64,000 nt of DNA from Gp1-AA133 sp964641665 (lineage in GTDB: Bacteria; Acidobacteriota; Terriglobia; Terriglobales; Acidobacteriaceae). Positions 1 to 6,928 of the stretch are shown piece by piece. The stretch lies in NCBI GenBank assembly GCA_964641665.1, contig CAZXKO010000080.1, positions 49,539 through 113,538 of the forward strand, read 5' to 3'. Numbering within the stretch: position 1 is the first letter of the stretch; each line of letters starts with the position of its first letter. The position numbers and the translations under genes are program-made. The notes below the pieces were generated by a model that did no database searches, was not told the origin of the DNA, and worked only from the letters and a program-made list of their open reading frames with translations.

Positions 1-694
1 GGTGCGGGTTCTCGCCGTAGCGCAGGTCCATGACTTTCTGGAACGACGGGCGCAAGGTGTTCGGGAATCCTTCCGTGGGGCGCAGGTCGAAGTGGCCGTT
101 CGCGTTCACGCGTTCGAGGGTCGAGGCGATGGCCGAGTCATAGGCGGCGGTGGTGGCGAAGGCCTTCTGCGCGAGTCGCCATTTCGTGGCAGCCGAAAGC
201 TCGCCGCCGGAATTTGCCATCTCCTGGGCGAGAGCGGGGTAGTCGGAGGGCGAGGTCACGACTGCGACATCCTGAAAATTCTTGGCGGCCGAGCGGATCA
301 TGGACGGGCCGCCGATGTCGATGTTTTCGATAAGCTCCTCAAAATGCACGCCGGTCTTGGCAGCGGTTTTCTCGAAGGCGTAGAGATTCACGACCACCAT
401 ATCGATGGGCTGAATGCCATGCTCGGCCACCGCGTTGCGGTGCGTCGGGTTCTCGCGGCGATGCAGAATGCCCCCGTGCACCTTGGGATGAAGGGTCTTG
501 ACGCGGCCATCGAGCATCTCGGGAAATCCGGTGAGGTCGGAGATATCCTTGACCGAAATGCCAGAGTCGCGCAGGAGTTTCGCCGTGCCTCCCGTTGAGA
601 TCAGCTCAAGTCCCAGGCCGGCGAGCTGGCGAGCGAATTCCACCAGGCCGGTTTTGTCGGTCACGCTCAGAATGGCACGCTGAATTCTCGCCAT
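1..694 (-). CDS. purH: Bifunctional AICAR transformylase/IMP cyclohydrolase PurH, N-terminal part
   Basis: The gene runs off the left edge, so only about 231 codons are present. They correspond to the IMP cyclohydrolase (MGS-like) domain, which closes the ring of FAICAR to give IMP in the last step of purine synthesis in the cytoplasm. The translation from the ATG at 694 begins MARIQRAILSVTDKTGLVEF and contains STGGTAKLL, the HPKVHGGIL loop, VVNLYAFEKT and the IDIGGPSMIRSAAKN segment, all typical of PurH. The AICAR formyltransferase domain lies outside the window. A GAGG lies 6 nt before the ATG, and a -10-like TAGAAT (741-746) is the only promoter hint upstream. Confidence 0.95.
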   Translation of the reverse strand, partial: MARIQRAILSVTDKTGLVEFARQLAGLGLELISTGGTAKLLRDSGISVKDISDLTGFPEMLDGRVKTLHPKVHGGILHRRENPTHRNAVAEHGIQPIDMVVVNLYAFEKTAAKTGVHFEELIENIDIGGPSMIRSAAKNFQDVAVVTSPSDYPALAQEMANSGGELSAATKWRLAQKAFATTAAYDSAIASTLERVNANGHFDLRPTEGFPNTLRPSFQKVMDLRYGENPH

Positions 695-753
695 GAAACG
701 CCTCTAGAGTAGGGATGATGCCGCGGGAGGAGCGACGGGAAATTCTAACAGGG

Positions 754-912
754 CAGTCGCCAGTCGTCAGTCGCAAGTCTTCAGTCGCAAGTCACCGGTC
801 GTCGGCATATGCGATAGCGGCGGATACGCCGGCACCAAGAGCGGTATCCACTAACGGAAGGAGGATGAATCGTGGATTTTGGCCTGACGACTTGCGACTA
901 GCGACTGAAGAT
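754..912. repeat. Inverted short-word repeat, element 1 (AGTCGCAAGTC words)
   Basis: The left arm (about 754-804) is a degenerate tandem of the words CAGTCGCCAGTC, GTCAGTCGCAAGTC and TTCAGTCGCAAGTC. The right arm (about 887-910) carries the inverted words GACTTGCGACTAGCGACTG. About 80 bp separate the arms. The right arm abuts the stop codon of the leftward gene at 912. The architecture matches the elements near 1.7, 4.2, 32.1 and 48.5 kb, although the words differ. Confidence 0.7.
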
Positions 913-1523
913 TAGGTCTTCGCTTTCGCCTTCAGCTTGACATGGCCGTCGTGCAACTCGACGGAGTATTCCACGGAATGGCAGCCGTACTGTTTGCGGA
1001 TCTGGTTGGTTTTGTTCTGCACGAAATGGCTGAAGGAGTCCAGGCTTCCGGAGACGGCCTCGCCTGACTTTTTTTTGGCGGCGACCAGGGCGTTATAGAG
1101 ACGCTCGACCTGCTCGGTTTCAGCCCTTGCGTCGGAACATTCGACAGTAAACGACTGAGGGTCGCTTGGCTTGCCCCCCACTCCGTAAACCGGGCGGTGC
1201 TGCGATTCGTGATCCTCGGCAGAGCGGACGCCTTGGACAGAAAGCAGGGCGTCCTGAGGACGGCGGTAACCCTCCTCGCGAATGCGGCTCTTCTTTCGCC
1301 ACAGGTCGCTGTAGACGGCATAGCGCTGCGCCATTTCGTTGTAGCGGAAACGTTGCGAAAAGCTCAGGCGTCCGCCATCGGAGTGCTTGCGGAGCAGGGC
1401 CAGAACCTTCCACTCCAGGTCGTTCGGCGGGCGCTTCGTGGGGTTATTGAAGTACACCTCGTACTCGATCTTCAGACGGCGAAGCAAGGAGTCGAGGTGG
1501 GTCAGTTCTTCATCAATGGTCAC
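912..1523 (-). CDS. MXAN_5187 C-terminal-domain-like conserved hypothetical protein
   Basis: The function is unknown. The protein resembles the C-terminal domain named after Myxococcus MXAN_5187: an early helix LRRLKIEYEVYFNNP, then RLSFSQRFRYNEMAQRYAVY and SDLWRKKSRIREEG, and a C-terminal strand-rich part VEYSVELHDGHVKLKAKAK. I prefer the GTG start at 1523 (VTIDEELTHLDSLL, 203 aa) because AGGTGAGG lies just upstream. An ATG at 1616 would add 31 Cys/Pro/Gly-rich residues that look non-native. No signal peptide or membrane segment is visible. The 3' end abuts a short-word repeat. Confidence 0.75.
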   Translation of the reverse strand: MTIDEELTHLDSLLRRLKIEYEVYFNNPTKRPPNDLEWKVLALLRKHSDGGRLSFSQRFRYNEMAQRYAVYSDLWRKKSRIREEGYRRPQDALLSVQGVRSAEDHESQHRPVYGVGGKPSDPQSFTVECSDARAETEQVERLYNALVAAKKKSGEAVSGSLDSFSHFVQNKTNQIRKQYGCHSVEYSVELHDGHVKLKAKAKT

Positions 1524-1617
1524 AAGGCGCGCCTCACCTGCGCCTAGTTTAGGGATGCCACAACCTTTCGGGCAGATACCGGTTGGACACGAAGGTGGGG
1601 GAACAAAAGTACCCAAA

Positions 1618-1781
1618 AGCAGCTCTTAGCTCTTAGCCGTTAGCTGAAACGCCTTCTCGGGCCGGCCTTCGATCTCCCCGACAGGGGGGCGTGGTACGCA
1701 TTTCCGGAAAACACGTGGGGGCCCGACGTGGATTGGGTTGGGGTTCAAGCTAGGAGCTAACGGCCAAAGGCTAAGAGCTAT
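1618..1781. repeat. Inverted short-word repeat, element 2 (TTAGC words)
   Basis: The left arm (about 1618-1648) reads AGCTCTTAGCTCTTAGCC followed by GTTAGCTG. The right arm (about 1749-1781) is its inverse in content: GCTAGGAGCTAACGGCC, AAAGGCTAAGAGCTA. About 100 bp of unrelated sequence lie between. The right arm runs into the end of the leftward XRE gene, whose stop codon (CTA on the + strand, 1778-1780) lies inside the repeat word. Confidence 0.75.
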
Positions 1782-2128
1782 CTCGCAGCACTCGCGGCCA
1801 TTTTCTTCACCATGGCCAACACGAGTTTGCGGTCGCTGTCGTTGAGGCTGGTGGAGTAACGGCGGATCTGGCTGAGGAAGCGGACTTCGTCTTCGGAAAG
1901 CTGGGGCAGACTTTTCGATCCGTTGCTGTGCCCCGAGTCGGAGAAGAATTGCGAAAGTGGCAGTTCCATAGCGCCCGCAATTTTCGCCAGGGTATCGAGC
2001 GAGGGGATGGTGTGCCCGTTTTCGACCCGCGACAGGTAGCAGCGCAGGAGGCCGGTGCGTTTTTCGATGTCGCCCTGGGACATCCCTTTCTGCAACCGGT
2101 AGTTTCTGATGGTCTCGCCGATATTCAT
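1778..2128 (-). CDS. XRE-family helix-turn-helix transcriptional regulator
   Basis: A small (116 aa) cytoplasmic DNA-binding protein. Residues 1-60 form an HTH_3/Cro-C1 domain: MNIGETIRNYRLQKGMSQGD, then IEKRTGLLRCYLSRVENGHT and IPSLDTLAKIAGAMELPLS. The C-terminal half is a helical extension (VRFLSQIRRYSTSLNDSDR) probably used for dimerisation. I chose the ATG at 2128. A longer reading frame exists to 2233, but a good sigma70-like promoter lies inside that extension. No strong Shine-Dalgarno precedes the chosen ATG. The gene stands alone and its target is not evident. Confidence 0.85.
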   Translation of the reverse strand: MNIGETIRNYRLQKGMSQGDIEKRTGLLRCYLSRVENGHTIPSLDTLAKIAGAMELPLSQFFSDSGHSNGSKSLPQLSEDEVRFLSQIRRYSTSLNDSDRKLVLAMVKKMAASAAR

Positions 2129-2171
2129 AGAGAACAAAGCAGCGTCCAGGCACCGTGGGAAGTTGGACTGC

Positions 2172-2200
2172 ATAGTAACCAGAGTAGTACCGTCTGGCAA
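2172..2200 (-). promoter_or_regulatory. Sigma70-like promoter of the XRE gene
   Basis: Read on the minus strand: TTGCCA (2200-2195), a 17-nt spacer, then TACTAT (2177-2172). This predicts transcription starting near 2163-2166 and a leader of about 35 nt before the ATG at 2128. Confidence 0.5.
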
Positions 2201-2294
2201 GTGGAAATTCTTGGTGCACCAAAACCGTTTCACAACAGCGGTCTCGCGTCGGAACCAGACGGAGCGCAGTCTTTCCGCTGCTCAAGGCATGGTG

Positions 2295-3041
2295 CTATTT
2301 CTTCAAAGTACTGGCCAGGAAGTTAACCGTGCGCTGCCAGGCGTCGGTGGCGTCTTCAGCGCGGTAGCCACTCTTGTTGTTCGGATTTTCGAACGCATGG
2401 CCAGCATCGGGATAGATTTTGATGTCCGCGCTCTTGCCCGCCTGCTTCAGCGCTGCCTCGAACTTCTTGACGTCGTCGGGCGGAATGCCCTGGTCCTGGC
2501 CGCCGAAATTTCCGAGGATAGCGGCGTGGATTTTCCCGATCGCCACCGGATCGGTTGCCAGGTGGCCGTAGTTGATGACGGTGGCGGCGAGCGTTAATTC
2601 CTGCAAAGCAACGTCGAGCGAATAGCCTCCGCCCATACACCAGCCGATGGAGCCGATGCGGTCTTTCTTCACATTGGGCTGAGATTGCAGGAACACGACG
2701 GCGGCGTGCAGGTCGCGCAGGGCGCGGTCTTCGGGAACTCCGCGCATGAGTTCGTGCGCGGTTCCCGGATTGTCGGCGACTTTGCCCCGATACAGATCGA
2801 TCGCAAGAGCGGCGTAGCCTTGATCGGCTAGTTTGCTGGCCTGCTCCTTGACCCAATCGTTGAGACCCCACCATTCATGGATGACGACGATGGCGGGGAA
2901 CGGGCCTTTTCCCTCCGGGGTGTAGAGGATTCCCTTCACGGTTTCATCGCCGCTCGGGTAGCTGACGTCTTTGGAGGTGGTGGCAAAGGAGGTGGCGAGC
3001 AGCGCCACCAGGCAGACTGCGAGAATGCTGATTTTCCTCAT
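2295..3041 (-). CDS. Secreted dienelactone hydrolase family protein
   Basis: An alpha/beta hydrolase of the DLH family (248 aa). Residues 1-20 (MRKISILAVCLVALLATSFA) are a signal peptide, so the enzyme acts outside the cytoplasm. The Cys-Asp-His triad is visible: Cys135 in GWCMGG, Asp183 in GGQDQG and His215 in DAGHAFENP. Glu56 in VIHEWWG matches the conserved DLH glutamate. The family hydrolyses dienelactones or other small esters; the substrate here is unknown. It lies 44 bp downstream of the DUF3224 gene start-side block in the same direction and may be co-transcribed with it. Confidence 0.9.
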   Translation of the reverse strand: MRKISILAVCLVALLATSFATTSKDVSYPSGDETVKGILYTPEGKGPFPAIVVIHEWWGLNDWVKEQASKLADQGYAALAIDLYRGKVADNPGTAHELMRGVPEDRALRDLHAAVVFLQSQPNVKKDRIGSIGWCMGGGYSLDVALQELTLAATVINYGHLATDPVAIGKIHAAILGNFGGQDQGIPPDDVKKFEAALKQAGKSADIKIYPDAGHAFENPNNKSGYRAEDATDAWQRTVNFLASTLKK

Positions 3042-3085
3042 GGGACACGTCCCTGTCGATCGTTGTGCCGATTTTTCCGAAATGC

Positions 3086-3619
3086 TCAGTGCGCTTCTGC
3101 GAGCGTGTATTCGAAATCGTAAAAGTGCTTTCCGTCTTCGATCCTGATGGTCATGGTGCCGGCAAGACCCGTGAGTTCGTCGGTACCGGAGTCGGGCACG
3201 ACGTTGACCACGAGGTGCGGAGCGCCGCGAGTCATGGTGCCGAAGTGCTGGAGCGTAAAGCTGCCTTTGCGGCCGCGCAGCGTTCCAGTCACGCGCTCGA
3301 TGGCGACGTAGCCGGCCGAACCTTTGACGCTGGTGCTGGCGGCGAGCATCTGGCCTTTGCTCGAGCCTTCGAGGTCGCCGTGAAACTGCTTGTCGAGTGT
3401 CAGGCGGGCAAGGCTGGGATCGGCGGACTTGTCTTCGGTCGGCTGAGGCGTGACCTTTACGTCGAAGGTCCCGGTGGCGTGGCTCGTCACTACGGTCTCC
3501 TTGGAAATCTTGTCGGAATTGGGGGTTGAGTTCTGCGCGCGAGCGGATACGGCGACACTAAGCACAAGGCAGAGCGCGGATGCGGATGATATTCGGAGGC
3601 GAAATCCCGTCTTCATCAT
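3086..3619 (-). CDS. DUF3224 domain-containing exported protein
   Basis: A 177-aa protein with an N-terminal signal peptide (LCLVLSVAVSARAQ) followed by one DUF3224 domain (HATGTFDVKVTPQ ... TLDKQFHGDLEGSSKGQML ... GYVAIERVTGTLRGRKGSF ... IEDGKHFYDFEYTL). The family is a small beta-barrel of unknown function. The start overlaps the stop of the upstream GNAT gene by 4 nt (ATGA), so the two are probably translationally coupled. Confidence 0.85.
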   Translation of the reverse strand: MMKTGFRLRISSASALCLVLSVAVSARAQNSTPNSDKISKETVVTSHATGTFDVKVTPQPTEDKSADPSLARLTLDKQFHGDLEGSSKGQMLAASTSVKGSAGYVAIERVTGTLRGRKGSFTLQHFGTMTRGAPHLVVNVVPDSGTDELTGLAGTMTIRIEDGKHFYDFEYTLAEAH

Positions 3620-4167
3620 GGTTCCGTTTCTTTGGGGGTTAGATCCAATTCCATATAGAGCGCGCCCGCGATAGGGTTGGTGCGGTAAGGGGCAATTTCG
3701 CGGAAGCCGAGCAAGCGATACAACGCGACAGCATTCTTCATCACCGGCTCGACCGTATCCAGGCGCAAGCGATCATACCCGATCGCGCGGGCTTCGTTGA
3801 TGACGTGCTCCGCCAGCACACGGCCCAGGCCTTTCCCGCGAAATGCGGAGCGGATATACAGGCGTTTCATCTCGCAAATGCCGGCTTCGAGCTTGTGCAG
3901 AGCAACACACCCCGCCGGTCGCCCCTGGTATTCCATTAGTAAAAGACGGCCGTCGGGCGGGGCGTAGTCTCCGGGCAGGCCGGCGAGTTCCTGATCGAAG
4001 CTTTGAAAGCACAGGCTGAATCCGAGTGAGTGCGCGTATTCGAGAAAGAGGTCGCGGATCTGGGCGATTTGCGGCGGGGATTGCGCTTGAGTGATCGAAA
4101 CACCTTGAACCACCGGGGACACAGAGGGCACAGAGGCTTGATCTGATTCTTTGCCCAAACGATGCAT
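3616..4167 (-). CDS. GNAT-family N-acetyltransferase
   Basis: A single GNAT domain that transfers an acetyl group from acetyl-CoA to an unknown amine. The acetyl-CoA binding loop is RSAFRGKGLGRVLAEHVI (R-G-K-G-L-G). The C-terminal strand region ALYRLLGFREIAPY is also typical. The start is uncertain. The ATG at 4167 puts about 20 residues (ASVPSVSPVVQGV) inside a dispersed ACACAGAGG repeat, so that part is probably not ancestral. A GTG at 4113 is also inside the repeat. The stop overlaps the next gene by 4 nt. Confidence 0.85.
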   Translation of the reverse strand: MHRLGKESDQASVPSVSPVVQGVSITQAQSPPQIAQIRDLFLEYAHSLGFSLCFQSFDQELAGLPGDYAPPDGRLLLMEYQGRPAGCVALHKLEAGICEMKRLYIRSAFRGKGLGRVLAEHVINEARAIGYDRLRLDTVEPVMKNAVALYRLLGFREIAPYRTNPIAGALYMELDLTPKETEP

Positions 4168-4261
4168 TCGTCGCTACTCCCCAGTGCCCGCCACTCGCAA
4201 CTCGATCGGCAATTGTGAGGGCGGGTGTTTACCCCTGAGATCTCCGTGTCCTCTGTGGTTA
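4108..4261. repeat. Inverted short-word repeat, element 3 (ACACAGAGG words)
   Basis: The left arm (4108-4139) reads ACCACCGGGGACACAGAGG then GCACAGAGG. The right arm (4242-4261) is inverted: CTCCGTGTCCTCTGTGGTTA. The word ACCACAGAGGACACAGAGG is widespread in bacterial intergenic DNA and is related to the element at 50281-50392. The right arm ends 11 bp from the fabG stop codon, and the left arm has become the 5' end of the GNAT reading frame. Confidence 0.75.
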
Positions 4262-4272
4262 CTTGCCGTGTC

Positions 4273-5016
4273 TTACCCCATGAGCAGGCCGCCGTTGATG
4301 TTCAAGACGTGGCCGGTGATGTAGGCGGCCTCGTCGGACGCAAGAAACCGCACCGCTCCGGCGACATCCTCCGGCGTGCCGATTCTCCCCAGGGGAATCA
4401 TTTTCAAGCCGCTCTGCTTGATTTCCTCCGGGAGGGCGGCGGTCATGGCGGTTTCGATGAATCCGGGGGCGACGGCGTTGCAGGTAATGTTGCGCGAGCC
4501 GACCTCGCGCGCGATCGCCATGGTCAGGCCAATGAGGCCGGCTTTCGATGCGGAGTAGTTCGCTTGCCCCGCCTGCCCGGTCTGGCCGAAAACGCTGGTG
4601 ACGTTGATGATGCGACCCCAGCGCTGCTTCAGCATCGGCGCGATCACCTGCTGGATGCACAAGTATGCGGAGGTCAGGTTGGTGTTGAGGACGGCGTCCC
4701 AGTCGGCGCGCTTCATGCGCATGACCAGCTGGTCGCGGGTAATGCCGGCGTTGTTGACGAGGATGTCGATCTTGCCGAACTGCGCGATGGCGGCTTTGAA
4801 CGTAGCCTTGATCTGCTCTTCGTCGGCCACGTCGAGCGGGAACGCCGCGGCCTTGCCGCCGGCGGCAGTGATCTGTGCGACCAGTTCGTCGAGCTTTTGC
4901 TGGTTGCGCGCAGCCGCGGCGACGGTCGCGCCCGCTTCAGCGAGCCTCAACGCGCAAGCGTGGCCGATACCTTGCGAAGCGCCGGTGACCAGCGCAACGC
5001 GTCCGGAGAGAGTCAT
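4273..5016 (-). CDS. fabG: 3-oxoacyl-ACP reductase (SDR family)
   Basis: An NADPH-dependent reductase of fatty-acid elongation (247 aa, family-typical length). TGASQGIG (11-18) is the nucleotide-binding loop, followed by NNAG (88-91), Asn113 (NTNLTSAY), Ser141 (NVTSVFG), and Tyr154/Lys158 (YSASK). The C terminus ITGHVLNINGGLLMG is characteristic of FabG. It is not next to other fab genes here, so a specialised reductase role remains possible. Start ATG 5016. Confidence 0.9.
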   Translation of the reverse strand: MTLSGRVALVTGASQGIGHACALRLAEAGATVAAAARNQQKLDELVAQITAAGGKAAAFPLDVADEEQIKATFKAAIAQFGKIDILVNNAGITRDQLVMRMKRADWDAVLNTNLTSAYLCIQQVIAPMLKQRWGRIINVTSVFGQTGQAGQANYSASKAGLIGLTMAIAREVGSRNITCNAVAPGFIETAMTAALPEEIKQSGLKMIPLGRIGTPEDVAGAVRFLASDEAAYITGHVLNINGGLLMG

Positions 5017-5147
5017 TCCTTGGGCTCCTGAGGAAACTGGAACAGGGATGAGAACGGGGAATTATAACTGCTGGACGCGATGTGAGATATCAGCTTGACC
5101 TCCGTTAGGAATGGATTTTTCCGTCGCGTCGGTGAAACAATTGGCCT

Positions 5148-5504
5148 ATGAAGCACCGCGAACCCAATCGCCATCCGGGCATCTGGCGTGTCATGCAGGT
5201 GGATTCGGAGTTGGCTGGAATTTTGATTGCCGCCGGCTTCGTACTGATGGGGCTGGTCGGCATGCCCATCGCGAAGTGGTTTTTCCTGGGAGCGGTTCTC
5301 TTCGGCGGGGTAGTGGCCTTGGTGCTCCACTGGACTAAGAAGAAGCCGTTGCAGTCGATCGGCCTCGGGTTACAACCGCCGCAGGGGTCCCACGCGTCCT
5401 CGCTAGAGCATCAGGAACGCTGTCCGGAGCGAGCGCAGCGGGTTGAGGGGAATTCGTCCGACGCCGCGCGTCGCAAACCGCGCTTGAGCGCGGCGCCCGC
5501 CTGA
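5148..5504 (+). CDS. Small membrane protein with a repeat-derived tail
   Basis: An unrecognised 118-aa product. Residues 22-60 hold two hydrophobic segments (LAGILIAAGFVLMGLVG and WFFLGAVLFGGVVALVL), suggesting a hairpin membrane protein. The last 40-50 residues (HQERCPERAQRVEGN ... AARRKPRLSAAPA) are translated from a dispersed intergenic repeat, so the original gene may have ended earlier. No clear ribosome-binding site is present. Reasonable but not certain. Confidence 0.5.
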   Translation: MKHREPNRHPGIWRVMQVDSELAGILIAAGFVLMGLVGMPIAKWFFLGAVLFGGVVALVLHWTKKKPLQSIGLGLQPPQGSHASSLEHQERCPERAQRVEGNSSDAARRKPRLSAAPA

Positions 5505-5590
5505 TTCTCTCCGCACCGGATGTCGTCCCGCAAGCTGCCGGGTTCTCCAACCTCGCTCGACTCGCGCCTCACTGCGCTCAGGATGACATT
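5408..5590. repeat. Diverged pair of the CTCAGGATGACA repeat family
   Basis: The segment 5548-5590 ends CTCACTGCGCTCAGGATGACA, matching copies at 20.6, 31.5, 40.0, 41.5 and 62.8 kb. A segment near 5408-5440 (GGAGCGAGCGCAGCGGGTTG) resembles the same element in the opposite direction, more weakly. The right copy supplies the last codons and the TGA stop of the antiporter gene. Confidence 0.6.
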
Positions 5591-6765
5591 GTTGGCGAGA
5601 GAGAAGGTCCCTTCACGACTTCCTTGCGGAACAAATATCTCAGCAGCGGCGGCGCCATGACCGTGGTCACTGCCGTCATGAAGACCACGATCGCGTAGGT
5701 AGACTGAGTAACGATCTTCGAGTTGAGTCCCACCAGGGCGACGATCAGCGCGACTTCTCCGCGGGGCATCATGCCGACGCCCACGCTCAGAACCGTATTC
5801 CAGCCTTCGCCAATCAGGGGCAGACCGCAGCCCACCACTTTCGAGACCACGGCGAGCACAGTCACGATCAGGGCAACCATGAGCACGTCGCCGTTGAACA
5901 GCTTCACGTCGAGCTGGGATCCGATCGAGAAAAAGAAGAACGGACCAAGAAACTCGGTGATGGCATGAACGCGGGGGAGCAGGTCCCATTCTGGCGAGTA
6001 TTCGGCGAAGATCATGCCCGCGAAAAATGCTCCGATAATCGCGGCCATGCCGATTCTCGACGCGGCATACGACAGGCCCAGGGACACGATCAGCGCGACG
6101 ATCAGAGGCGCGTTGTGTGTGGAGAGGTGCGCCATCCCGGGCTTGAGGCGGCTGATGATCCGGGGGCCAATGAAAATCATGACGAGCGCGAAGACGATCG
6201 CCTCGACCGCCAGCACACCGAGTTTCACCCACTGCACACCTTCGCTGTGGGCCAGCCCGTCGACCACGGCGAGCAGGAGCATGCCCAGGATGTCGTCAAA
6301 GACCGCAGCGCCCAGGATGATCTTGGCAGTGCGCGACGAAATCACTCCCATGTCGCCCAGCACACGCGCTGTGATGCCCACGCTGGTGGCCACCATGGCG
6401 GCGCCGACGAAGACGGATTCGGTCACCGCGTCGCCGCGCCAGTGCATGTAGGCGAAGCCGAAGACGAAGGGAATCACGATGCCCGCGACAGCCACCAGCA
6501 ACGCTTTGCGCCCGACGTTGATGAGATCCTGCGGCCTGATCTCAAGGCCGGCGTGAAACAAAACGAAGATAGCGCCGATCTCGGCGATGGACTGCAGCGT
6601 GTCGCTGGGATGAATCAGGCCGAAGGCGTAAGGGCCGAGCACGACGCCCGCGAGGATCTCGCCGAGCACGGCGGGCAAGCGGAGACGCTCGAAGATTTCG
6701 CCGATTACCTTCGCCGCCACGAAGATGGCGAACAGTTCGAACAGGAGTGCGTCGTGCTCGTGCAT
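5578..6765 (-). CDS. CPA2-family cation:proton antiporter (KefB/Na+/H+ exchanger type)
   Basis: An integral inner-membrane antiporter of about 12 segments (395 aa from the ATG at 6765). It contains the motifs of the Na_H_Exchanger family: LPAVLGEILAGVVLGP near residue 30, an acidic pair in VFDDILGMLLLAVV, and MMPRGEVALIVA near the C terminus. No TrkA-N domain follows, so it is a short transporter. The longer reading frame to 6951 overlaps the divergent oxidase gene and is unlikely. The extreme C terminus (PTMSS and stop) comes from a dispersed repeat. Exported ion (K+ or Na+) cannot be told. Confidence 0.88.
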   Translation of the reverse strand: MHEHDALLFELFAIFVAAKVIGEIFERLRLPAVLGEILAGVVLGPYAFGLIHPSDTLQSIAEIGAIFVLFHAGLEIRPQDLINVGRKALLVAVAGIVIPFVFGFAYMHWRGDAVTESVFVGAAMVATSVGITARVLGDMGVISSRTAKIILGAAVFDDILGMLLLAVVDGLAHSEGVQWVKLGVLAVEAIVFALVMIFIGPRIISRLKPGMAHLSTHNAPLIVALIVSLGLSYAASRIGMAAIIGAFFAGMIFAEYSPEWDLLPRVHAITEFLGPFFFFSIGSQLDVKLFNGDVLMVALIVTVLAVVSKVVGCGLPLIGEGWNTVLSVGVGMMPRGEVALIVALVGLNSKIVTQSTYAIVVFMTAVTTVMAPPLLRYLFRKEVVKGPSLSPTMSS

Positions 6766-6928
6766 GGCTTTGGGGGCTAAGGATAGAGGGCGGAAGGGTT
6801 CCGGGCAAGGCGATACGTCGAACATGGCCCTGAAAACATTTGTCGCTGCGGCGTCCCGCAAAATAGTTCGAGAAGCGGGATAATCGATACTCGGGGAGGC
6901 GATTCGTGATGAAGCGAAGGTTGACATC

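Noticed and set aside
2..598. Long rightward open frame at the left edge (198 codons)
   Set aside because: It is antisense to the unmistakable PurH coding sequence on the minus strand.
754..804. Tandem short repeats considered as a CRISPR array
   Set aside because: Units are 7-14 bp and degenerate with no uniform spacers, and no cas genes are present. The same holds for 35021, 50281, 50394 and 63733.
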